Shown here in pieces: positions 7,295 to 13,700 of a stretch of DNA of 29,495 bases. Where the stretch lies: positions 1-29,495 of the forward strand of contig JAWXUF010000012.1 in assembly GCA_044432865.1 (NCBI GenBank), written 5' to 3'. The DNA comes from JAWXUE01 sp044432865. GTDB taxonomy: Bacteria; Bacillota_I; Bacilli_A; Acholeplasmatales; Anaeroplasmataceae. The number at the start of each line of letters is the position of its first letter. Position 1 is the first letter of the stretch. Made by a program: the position numbers and the translations under genes. The notes beneath the pieces were generated by a model, which saw only the letters and a program-made list of their open reading frames with translations, did not search any database and was not told where the DNA came from.

Positions 7295-8425
7295 ATGAAA
7301 GCTTTTAAAAATTGTAATATTTATGTTAATAATAATGAAATTAAAAAAATGTCATTAGTTTTTGGTAGTGTAGTTGAATCATTTGATGAACCAAAAAGTG
7401 ATTTCTTAGAGTTAGATGATAATTTAACTGTAATTCCAGGTTTAATTGATAAACATACTCATGGAGTTAATGGTAATAAATTTGCTGGAGCAACACAAGA
7501 ACAAATGGTAGAGATGGTAAAAGACAAAGCAAAAGAAGGAGTAACTTCTATGGTTGCTACATTTGCTGCATTAACTGTTGAACAAATTAAAAAATATACA
7601 AAAGATGTTGTAGAATTTATGACAACAAATGAATTAGGTAGTAGTATTGTTGGGTTACATTATGAAGGGCCATTCTTAGCTCCTGATTATAGAGGTGGAA
7701 ATCCTGAGGCTAATATTATTAGAGGTACTCTTGAAACATTTAAAGAAATGGTACAAGACAATTTAAAATATGTAAAACAAATCACGTTAGATCCTAAATT
7801 TTGTGATGTTGAATTATTAGATTATTTAAATGAAAATAACATTACTATTTGTGTAGGACATGCTGGGAATACTTGTAAAGAAATTCAAGAAGCAATGAAA
7901 CATGGATTATCTTGTGTTACTCATTCATATGCAAGTATGAATCAAATTTCAGGTCAAGAAATTGGTGTAATGGGTGCAGGATTATTAGAAGATGATTTAT
8001 ATTGTGAAGTAATTGCGGATAATTTCTCTGTATCTAAAGAAGCTATGCAATTATTATATAAAGTTAAAGGTAATGATAAAATTTGTGTTGTAACAGATTC
8101 ATCTGCTACATCTCATTTACCTGATGGTGTTCACCAAGTAGGTGCTAAAACTATCCATATTGAAAATAAAACTGCTAAAACTCCAGAAGGTAAATATGCT
8201 GGATCAGTTTTATGGGTTAATGATGGTGTAAGAAACTTAAAAAATAATTTAAATATTGATTTAGGTACTGCAGTAAACTTTGCAGCTAAAAATAATGCTA
8301 AAAATTTAAATTTAAGTAATATTGGTGAAATTGCATTAAATAAAGATGCTGATTTTACAGTAGTGAATGAAAATTTAGAAGTAGTATTAACAATTGCTAA
8401 AGGGAAAGTAATTTATAAAAAGTAA
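7295..8425 (+). CDS. nagA: N-acetylglucosamine-6-phosphate deacetylase-like amidohydrolase
   Basis: A 376-residue amidohydrolase of the NagA family, which removes acetate from GlcNAc-6-phosphate during amino-sugar or murein recycling. Visible metal and catalytic positions are H54-T-H56 after PGLID, E124 in HYEGPFLAP, H189 in VGHAGNT, H210 in THSYASMNQ and the catalytic D268 in VTDSS. Substrate-side motifs are divergent: the usual DGxH segment reads DNFSV (242-246), and THLxNAM reads THSYASM. It stands alone between a promoter and terminator, with no nagB or PTS gene beside it. The family is firm; the exact substrate is less certain. Confidence 0.78.
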   Translation: MKAFKNCNIYVNNNEIKKMSLVFGSVVESFDEPKSDFLELDDNLTVIPGLIDKHTHGVNGNKFAGATQEQMVEMVKDKAKEGVTSMVATFAALTVEQIKKYTKDVVEFMTTNELGSSIVGLHYEGPFLAPDYRGGNPEANIIRGTLETFKEMVQDNLKYVKQITLDPKFCDVELLDYLNENNITICVGHAGNTCKEIQEAMKHGLSCVTHSYASMNQISGQEIGVMGAGLLEDDLYCEVIADNFSVSKEAMQLLYKVKGNDKICVVTDSSATSHLPDGVHQVGAKTIHIENKTAKTPEGKYAGSVLWVNDGVRNLKNNLNIDLGTAVNFAAKNNAKNLNLSNIGEIALNKDADFTVVNENLEVVLTIAKGKVIYKK

Positions 8426-8457
8426 TATTAAACTAAATTTATTTATATACAATCTTT

Positions 8458-8482
8458 AAGACACTTTATAAGTGTCTTTTTT
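8458..8482 (+). terminator. Intrinsic terminator of the nagA-like gene
   Basis: AAGACACTT (8458-8466) pairs perfectly with AAGTGTCTT (8470-8478) over a 3-nt loop and runs into T. Confidence 0.9.
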
Positions 8483-8505
8483 GTTATATATACTTTACTT
8501 TTGAA

Positions 8506-8511
8506 TATAAT
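8506..8511 (+). promoter_or_regulatory. -10 box of the dipeptidase gene
   Basis: TATAAT at 8506-8511, only 4 nt before AAGGTG (8516-8521). This places the transcript start at or within the ribosome binding site and excludes the in-frame TTG at 8501 as a start codon. Confidence 0.45.
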
Positions 8512-8527
8512 TAATAAGGTGATAAAT

Positions 8528-9409
8528 ATGATTATTGATTTACATTGTGATACATTAAATAAATTGTATAAAGGTTATAGTATTGATGATAATAATTTAG
8601 ATATAAACATTGATAAGTTATTAAATCAAAATTATTTAGTACAAGTATTTGCTTTGTTTTATAATAATAAAGGTTATAATAAAGTATATATCAATGAAAT
8701 GATTGATATATACTATGATAATTTTTCAAAATATCATATCAAAAAATATAATGATATTCTAAAAAATTATGAAAAGAAAATATTCTCATCCTTTTTAGCA
8801 TTAGAAGATGGTGGTTATATTAACGATTTAAGCGATCTTTATTATTTTTATGATAAAGGAATAAGGTTAATATGTTTAACGTGGAATTATGAGAATAATT
8901 TAGGTTATCCGCATACTATTAATAAACCACTTAAGAAATTAGGGTTAAAAGTAATCAAAGAAATGGAAAGGTTAAAAATAATCATTTGTGTTTCTCATCT
9001 AAGTGATGAAGGATTTTATGATGTGTATAATAATACAACAGCTCCTTTTGTAGCAAGCCATTCTAATTGTAGAAGTATTAAAGATCATTCAAGAAATCTA
9101 ACAGATGATATGATAATAAAAATAAATGAAAGAAATGGATTAATTGGAATTAATTTTTATAATGAATTTGTATCAAACAAAGACATTACATTAGCTGATG
9201 ATGTTATAAAACATATCTTACATATAAAGAGTATTGCATCTATTGATTGTATTTCACTTGGAAGTGATTATGATGGTATTGATAATGAAGTTGAGTTTAA
9301 AGATGATATTGGTTTATTTATTGATAAACTAAAAGATGTTTTAACTGAAGAAGAGATTGATAAAATTTTATATAAAAATGCTGCTATGTTTTTTAAAAAA
9401 TTTATTTAA
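8528..9409 (+). CDS. Membrane-dipeptidase-family (M19) zinc dipeptidase
   Basis: A 293-residue peptidase family M19 protein, which hydrolyses dipeptides, often including D-amino acids. Zinc ligands are readable: H6-x-D8 in IDLHCDTL, the bridging E93 in LALEDGG, H157 in VSHLSD and H178 in ASHSN, with D247 in GSDYDG. No signal peptide, so cytosolic. The start is the ATG at 8528 with AAGGTG 6 nt upstream. A frame extension to a TTG at 8501 would overlap the -10 box. Next to a nagA-like gene, a role in recycling wall peptides or amino sugars is plausible but inferred. Confidence 0.87.
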   Translation: MIIDLHCDTLNKLYKGYSIDDNNLDINIDKLLNQNYLVQVFALFYNNKGYNKVYINEMIDIYYDNFSKYHIKKYNDILKNYEKKIFSSFLALEDGGYINDLSDLYYFYDKGIRLICLTWNYENNLGYPHTINKPLKKLGLKVIKEMERLKIIICVSHLSDEGFYDVYNNTTAPFVASHSNCRSIKDHSRNLTDDMIIKINERNGLIGINFYNEFVSNKDITLADDVIKHILHIKSIASIDCISLGSDYDGIDNEVEFKDDIGLFIDKLKDVLTEEEIDKILYKNAAMFFKKFI

Positions 9410-9431
9410 TATATCATTAATTTATAAAAAA

Positions 9432-9440
9432 TGTTATAAT
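9432..9440 (+). promoter_or_regulatory. Extended -10 promoter of ybeY operon
   Basis: TGTTATAAT at 9432-9440 with no clear -35. AGGTG of ybeY begins 6 nt after the box. Confidence 0.5.
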
Positions 9441-9457
9441 AATAGTAGGTGATGTAC

Positions 9458-9868
9458 ATGAAGATTAATTTTTTTAATCAAACAGAAGAAGAAACAAAAA
9501 AATATGAAGTGTTAATTAATAAAATATTAAAGAAGAAATCTTTATATAAAACAATGAATATTATTTTTGTTAGTGATGAAGAAATAAAACAAATGAATAA
9601 TGATTATAGAAATAAAGATTATATAACAGATGTAATTAGTTTCCCTAATGATGATAGAGAATTAGGAGATATTTTCATTTGTGTAGAGCAAGCTAAACGA
9701 CAAGCAAAAGAATATAATCATTCATTAGAACGTGAAATGGGATTTTTAGCAGTACATGGATATCTTCATGTTATAGGTTATGATCATGAAACGTATGAAG
9801 AAGAGGAAGTAATGTTTAAGTTGCAAAAAGAAATACTAGAAGAAGCAAATTTGAAAAGAGGAGAATAA
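9458..9868 (+). CDS. ybeY: Endoribonuclease YbeY
   Basis: A 136-residue YbeY metalloprotein required for 16S rRNA 3'-end maturation and ribosome quality control. The zinc motif HxxxHxxxxxH is complete: H100, H104 and H110 in HGYLHVIGYDH. Conserved DYITDVISFP lies at 54-63. GTG (9449), ATG (9452) and ATG (9458) are all in frame; the last is chosen because AGGTG at 9447-9451 sits at the right distance. It heads a tight ybeY-cdd-era group; in Bacillus dgkA lies between ybeY and cdd and is missing here. Confidence 0.95.
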   Translation: MKINFFNQTEEETKKYEVLINKILKKKSLYKTMNIIFVSDEEIKQMNNDYRNKDYITDVISFPNDDRELGDIFICVEQAKRQAKEYNHSLEREMGFLAVHGYLHVIGYDHETYEEEEVMFKLQKEILEEANLKRGE

Positions 9869-9870
9869 TT

Positions 9871-10260
9871 ATGGAAAAATTAATGCAAGAAGCAAGAGAA
9901 GCAATGGCGAATTCATTTTCACCATATTCTAACTTTAAAGTTGGAGCAGCAGTTTTATTAAAAGATGGTACAATAATTAGAGGTTGTAATGTTGAAAATG
10001 CAAGTTACGGATTATGTAACTGTGCTGAACGTACTGCTTTATTTACTACGTATGCACAAGGGTTTAGAAAAGATGATATTGTAGCATTTGCTATAAGTGC
10101 TTATACTAAAGATCCTGTATCACCTTGTGGTGCTTGTAGACAAGTTATGAATGAATTATTACATTCTAATACACCAGTTTTTTTAACAAATAATAAAGGG
10201 GATGTAAAAGAAACAACGGTAGGTGATTTACTACCATATTCTTTTAATGAGGTAGAGTAA
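9871..10260 (+). CDS. cdd: Cytidine deaminase
   Basis: A 129-residue homotetrameric-type cytidine deaminase that converts cytidine and deoxycytidine to uridine and deoxyuridine in pyrimidine salvage. The active site is complete: C51-A52-E53 in NCAER, and C86 and C89 in SPCGACRQ, the three-cysteine zinc site of the small class. NVENASYG (40-47) is the substrate-binding block. GAGGAG precedes the ATG. It starts 2 nt after ybeY and its stop overlaps the era start (taATG). Confidence 0.96.
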   Translation: MEKLMQEAREAMANSFSPYSNFKVGAAVLLKDGTIIRGCNVENASYGLCNCAERTALFTTYAQGFRKDDIVAFAISAYTKDPVSPCGACRQVMNELLHSNTPVFLTNNKGDVKETTVGDLLPYSFNEVE

Positions 10261-11159
10261 TGAAGAGTGGATTTGTAAGTATTATTGGTAGACCTAATGT
10301 TGGGAAATCAACATTAATGAATGCTATTTTAGGTCAAAAAATCGCTATAATGAGCGATAAACCGCAAACTACTAGAAATATAATTTCAGGTATTTATACA
10401 AAAGAAGATTGTCAAATAATCTTTGTTGATACTCCAGGTATTCATAAACCTGTTTCTGAGTTAGGACAAAGAATGACTGAGGCAGCTTATAGTCAAATTA
10501 AAGGTGTAGATGCTATTTTTTATATGGTTAGTAGTTATGATAAAGCAGGTCTTGGTGATGAGATGATTTTAGAGAAATTAAAAACAGCAAAGTCACCTGT
10601 ATACTTGATAATAAACAAAATTGATTTATTAAAAAACAGAGCAGATATTGATAAAGTTATTATGGAATACAAAGATAAAATTGACTTTAAAGGAGTATTC
10701 CCTGTATCAGCAAAAGAAAAAACTAATCTTACTTTCCTACTTGATGAAATTAAAGAATTATTACCTGAAGGACCACAATATTATCCAGCGGACCAAGTTA
10801 CAGATCATCCGGAACAATTTATTATTTGTGAAATGATAAGAGAGAAAATTCTTTATTTTACAAAAGAAGAGGTGCCTCATAGTGTTGCTGTAACAATTGA
10901 GTATATGCAACCTTCAAAAGATATCCCTGATGTAATTGAATGTCATGCTAATATCTTTGTTGAAAGAAAAAGTCAAAAAGGTATTTTAATAGGACATCAA
11001 GGTCAAATGATGAAAAAGATTAAACAAAACGCTAAAAGAGATATTAGAAATCTTTTAGGAAACAATATTGATTTACAATTATGGGTAAAAGTAAAAGATG
11101 ATTGGAGAAACAAAAGTGCTTCTCTAAGAGTCTTAGGATATCACACTGACAATTTTTAA
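10260..11159 (+). CDS. era: GTPase Era
   Basis: A 299-residue Era GTPase that binds the 3' end of 16S rRNA during 30S assembly. G1 is GRPNVGKS (10-17), G3 DTPG (57-60) followed by the Era-typical IHKP, G4 NKID (119-122) and G5 SAK near 148. The C-terminal KH domain shows GILIGHQGQMMKKI at about 240-253. It overlaps cdd by one base. A small perfect hairpin and yqzL follow. Confidence 0.97.
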   Translation: MKSGFVSIIGRPNVGKSTLMNAILGQKIAIMSDKPQTTRNIISGIYTKEDCQIIFVDTPGIHKPVSELGQRMTEAAYSQIKGVDAIFYMVSSYDKAGLGDEMILEKLKTAKSPVYLIINKIDLLKNRADIDKVIMEYKDKIDFKGVFPVSAKEKTNLTFLLDEIKELLPEGPQYYPADQVTDHPEQFIICEMIREKILYFTKEEVPHSVAVTIEYMQPSKDIPDVIECHANIFVERKSQKGILIGHQGQMMKKIKQNAKRDIRNLLGNNIDLQLWVKVKDDWRNKSASLRVLGYHTDNF

Positions 11160-11176
11160 CAATCATATTTTTCCTT

Positions 11177-11196
11177 ATTAATAGCATACTATTAAT
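11177..11196 (+). repeat. Perfect hairpin directly before the yqzL ribosome binding site
   Basis: ATTAATAG (11177-11184) and CTATTAAT (11189-11196) are perfect inverted repeats around CATA. The SD GAGGTG begins at the next base. With no T-run this is not a terminator; it may affect translation or mRNA processing between era and yqzL. Confidence 0.5.
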
Positions 11197-11208
11197 GAGG
11201 TGAAATAT

Positions 11209-11361
11209 ATGCAAAATAAATATTTTGAACAATTTAAAAAAAGTGGTAAAATAAAGGACTTCTTACTATATCGTTATGAGTTAGCTAAAGAAGCACAGGT
11301 GGAAGATGATAAAAAGAGAAGGGATAATCCTAAATCTGATGGATTATCAAGAAAGCCATAA
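11209..11361 (+). CDS. yqzL: YqzL family small protein
   Basis: A 50-residue protein read from the ATG at 11209 (GAGGTG at 11197-11202) to TAA at 11359-11361. It begins MQNKYFEQFKKSGKIKDFLL and matches the YqzL pattern (aromatic-xx-F-xx-TG/SG-xI-xx-YLL) in size, sequence and position between era and recO. Function is unknown in all species. Its last third (about 19 codons) overlaps the start of recO in another frame, which is longer than the usual few-base overlaps in this window. That overlapping tail is rich in charged residues and may not be conserved. Confidence 0.8.
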   Translation: MQNKYFEQFKKSGKIKDFLLYRYELAKEAQVEDDKKRRDNPKSDGLSRKP

Positions 11362-12007
11362 GATATTATATATTTTAACAAATGAAGGGATTGAATCGTT
11401 ATTAGTTAGAAGAGCTAAAAGATACAATTCTGGAATTTTAAATGCTGCACAAAAACTTACTAAAGTTCAGTATGTTTCTAATGAAAAAAAATTACCTTCA
11501 ACAAATGAATTATCAGTAATTGATAATTATTCAACAATTAAAGATGATATTGATAAAATACTTTTTTGTGAATATTTGTGTGAAGTGTTATATAAAATAA
11601 CATTAGAAAATACGAACTTTAATTTGTTATATAAGATGATTAATGCATTACTTGAAGAAATTAAATGTAGAAAAGATTATGATTTATTATTTCTACAATT
11701 TAAAATAAAAATGTTATATTTTTACGGGGTATTACCAAACTTTAAAGAGTGTTACTTATGCGGAAATGCTGTTGAAGGTATTTCTGTAAAAAATGGTGGG
11801 GAATGTAGTGTTCATAAAACATTTGATAACATCGGTAATGACTCTACAAAAATAATTTATTTACTATATAAAGATCAATTTAATGTAACAGATATTAACT
11901 TTGAAGTTGTAAAACATTTAAATGATTTTATTGAAAAATTTTATCAATTTAATTTTTTTATGGAATTTAAAAGTGAACAATTACTAAAAAAGACTTTTTC
12001 TTTGTAA
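11306..12007 (+). CDS. recO: DNA repair protein RecO
   Basis: A 233-residue RecO, which helps load RecA at gaps with RecR. The N-terminal OB fold starts with the characteristic REGIILNLMDYQESHKILYILT pattern (roughly 4-25). The helical C-terminal domain carries a zinc-binding site reduced to C149-x-x-C152 and C167, with H170 close by as the likely fourth ligand. AGGTGG at 11297-11302 lies only 3 nt before the ATG, and the start lies inside yqzL. No convincing terminator follows. Confidence 0.9.
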   Translation: MIKREGIILNLMDYQESHKILYILTNEGIESLLVRRAKRYNSGILNAAQKLTKVQYVSNEKKLPSTNELSVIDNYSTIKDDIDKILFCEYLCEVLYKITLENTNFNLLYKMINALLEEIKCRKDYDLLFLQFKIKMLYFYGVLPNFKECYLCGNAVEGISVKNGGECSVHKTFDNIGNDSTKIIYLLYKDQFNVTDINFEVVKHLNDFIEKFYQFNFFMEFKSEQLLKKTFSL

Positions 12008-12105
12008 AACTTTTTACATTCAATTTACTTCTTTTAATAAAAAAAATCATTTTCTTACTAAATATTACTAATTATTCGATATTTTTTATTTTACATTTAT
12101 AAAAA

Positions 12106-12114
12106 TGTTATAAA
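12106..12114 (+). promoter_or_regulatory. Extended -10 promoter of the PyrK-like gene
   Basis: TGTTATAAA at 12106-12114. The in-frame ATG at 12121 would coincide with the expected transcript start and has no SD, which favours the ATG at 12142 as the start. Confidence 0.45.
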
Positions 12115-12141
12115 ATAAAGATGGGGAATGGGAGTGATAAA

Positions 12142-12867
12142 ATGAGTGAGTTGATGTTAATATTATCAAACACACAAATATCTGAGGGGATATTTGAAAT
12201 GCAGTTACATGGGAAAATTATGCAAACTGCAAAACCGGGACAATATATAAATATTTGTTTCAATAGTAAAATTATGGCAAAAGGTAGTAATATGACAATA
12301 AGTCAAGTTACACCACATGCATTAATTGTTATTTATAAGGTTTTAGATGAAGATACAAAACTATTAGCTTCAGTAAGATGTGGTATTTATATTGAAGTTG
12401 TTGGTCCATTTGGGGATGTTTTTCCTACATTGATTAACAGAACACCATTAATGGTTTCAACAGGTGTAGGAATTGCACCTTTAATTGAAGTTATGAAAAA
12501 CGTTGGAAATGAAAGAATGCATGTAGCAGTTGAATGTGATACTATAGATGATATTTTTTACTATGCTGTATTAAATAGAATAAGTAAATTACATGTTGCT
12601 ACTAAAGATGGAAGTTTTGGATATCACGGAACTGTTGTTGATATGATTAAAGAAATGGATATAAAATTTGATTTATACTATGCATGTGGATCTCCAAGTA
12701 TGTTGCAAGATATGAGTGAGAATTTTTCTAATACAGAAGGATATTTACTACAAAGAGATGGATTAGTAAGAAGACGAAAAAAAGATCAAGTAGATGGTTT
12801 ATATGAAGAAGGAAAAATATATAAATCTGGTGAATTAAAAACTATAGTAAATGCTAATGAAAATTAG
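12142..12867 (+). CDS. PyrK-like oxidoreductase subunit lacking Fe-S cysteines
   Basis: A 241-residue protein with the ferredoxin-reductase fold of PyrK, the electron-transfer subunit of dihydroorotate dehydrogenase. Recognisable blocks are TKLLASVRCGIYIEVVGPFG (72-91), the nucleotide-binding-like VSTGVGIAPL (105-114), TKDGSFGYHG (154-163) and YYACGSPSMLQDM (179-191). Two cofactor sites are degraded: the FAD-binding RPxS is replaced by SNMTIS (49-54), and the C-terminal CGxGxCxxC cluster that binds 2Fe-2S is absent (the aligned segment is RDGLVRRRKKDQ, 205-216). There is no pyrD beside it. GGGAGTG (12130-12136) selects the ATG at 12142 over 12121. It is best called PyrK-related, function unknown. 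Confidence 0.7.
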   Translation: MSELMLILSNTQISEGIFEMQLHGKIMQTAKPGQYINICFNSKIMAKGSNMTISQVTPHALIVIYKVLDEDTKLLASVRCGIYIEVVGPFGDVFPTLINRTPLMVSTGVGIAPLIEVMKNVGNERMHVAVECDTIDDIFYYAVLNRISKLHVATKDGSFGYHGTVVDMIKEMDIKFDLYYACGSPSMLQDMSENFSNTEGYLLQRDGLVRRRKKDQVDGLYEEGKIYKSGELKTIVNANEN

Positions 12868-12879
12868 CATTTTTATTTT
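12849..12879 (+). terminator. Intrinsic terminator of the PyrK-like gene
   Basis: AAATGCTAAT (12849-12858), a GAAA tetraloop, and ATTAGCATTT (12863-12872) followed by T-rich sequence. The stem contains the stop codon. Confidence 0.88.
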
Positions 12880-12888
12880 ATAAATAAA

Positions 12889-12917
12889 TTGACTTTTTTC
12901 TCTAAAAATGATATATT
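12889..12917 (+). promoter_or_regulatory. Promoter of the T-box transcript
   Basis: TTGACT (12889-12894), 17 bp, then TGATATATT with TATATT at 12912-12917. Transcription should begin near 12924, at the 5' end of the T-box leader. Confidence 0.75.
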
Positions 12918-12923
12918 TAATTT

Positions 12924-13147
12924 AATAGTCGTAGATGCAGAGGAAGTACAATTATTTACCTTTTAGAGAGAAACTGGTTGGTGTAAAGTTTCAGTGTTAA
13001 ATAATTAGAAAGTAGCTGTTGAGATTTCTAAGTGAAATTAAGTAATTTAGAACGTATACTCGCGTTAAGAGCAATTAAGTGCTAGAAATCTTTTTCTAGA
13101 AGTAAGGTGGTACCGCGGTAAAACGTCCTTATTTTTAGATGAGATTT
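12924..13147 (+). promoter_or_regulatory. Valine T-box riboswitch
   Basis: A tRNA-sensing leader. The T-box motif AAGGTGGTACCGCGG is at 13104-13118. Stem I is visible: GCAG/CTGT closes a specifier loop with AGTA on the 5' side (12945-12948) and AGAAAGTAG on the 3' side. The codon GTA (13012-13014), followed by a purine, specifies tRNA-Val(UAC). The stem above it pairs AATTATTTA with TAAATAATT, and the apical part carries GGTTGGTG. Stem III is CTAGAAA/TTTCTAG (13082-13098). The usual terminator using CGTCC is not evident. Instead a long stem of TCTAGAAGTAAGG with CCTTATTTTTAGA, extended by AAATCT/AGATTT, ends in a T-run at 13145-13151. Uncharged tRNA-Val should raise expression of the GNAT gene and valS. 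Confidence 0.93.
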
Positions 13148-13172
13148 TTTTATTTTAAAGGGGGAATTTACT

Positions 13173-13691
13173 ATGGAAATGAAAACAGAAAGATTGATCG
13201 TTAGAAGTTTTAGATTTGAAGATGCTGTAGATTTATTTGATATGTGCTGTGATGAAGAAACATCAAGAGACGCTGGGTGGAAGCCTCATATGACATTAGC
13301 TGATACAAATAAAGTTATTTCAGGTCATATATTTGAAGATGATACTTATGCAGTTGTATTACAAGAAACAGGAAGAGTTATTGGTACTGTATCTTTATAC
13401 GATGTAAGTAAAAAAGATTTAAAAGCAAAAGAATTAGGGTTTTGCCTTAATAAAAAATACCGTGGTAAAGGATATATGTTAGAAGCAGCATCATTTATGG
13501 TTAAACTTGCTTTTAGAGCTATGAGAGTTGATGTAGTTAATACATGTCATGCAACTTACAATATTAAATGTAAAAATTTAATTAATAAATTACCATTTAA
13601 ATCATTAGGTATTTCAAAAAAACATCGTAGACTATATGATAGAACACATGTAGATTGTGAATTATACCAAATTAAAACAGAAGATTATTAG
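13173..13691 (+). CDS. GNAT-family N-acetyltransferase (RimJ/RimL type)
   Basis: A 172-residue acetyltransferase of the RimJ/RimL-like branch, transferring acetyl from acetyl-CoA to an unknown amine. The N-terminal TERLIVRSFRFEDA (5-18) is the family opening, and acetyl-CoA motif A is YRGKGY (95-100), after which the chain resembles other GNATs. AAGGGGG precedes the ATG. It sits between the valine T-box and valS, 9 nt upstream of valS, so its expression should follow tRNA-Val charging. The substrate cannot be read from the sequence. Confidence 0.85.
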   Translation: MEMKTERLIVRSFRFEDAVDLFDMCCDEETSRDAGWKPHMTLADTNKVISGHIFEDDTYAVVLQETGRVIGTVSLYDVSKKDLKAKELGFCLNKKYRGKGYMLEAASFMVKLAFRAMRVDVVNTCHATYNIKCKNLINKLPFKSLGISKKHRRLYDRTHVDCELYQIKTEDY

Positions 13692-13700
13692 GAGAATACT

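Noticed and set aside
12003..12018. Short hairpin TGTAAAA/TTTTACA after recO.
   Set aside because: Weak, A/T only, loop of 2 nt and no T-run; not called as a terminator.
12121..12141. ATG start for the PyrK-like protein 7 codons upstream.
   Set aside because: It lies where transcription would begin and has no SD, whereas the ATG at 12142 follows GGGAGTG.
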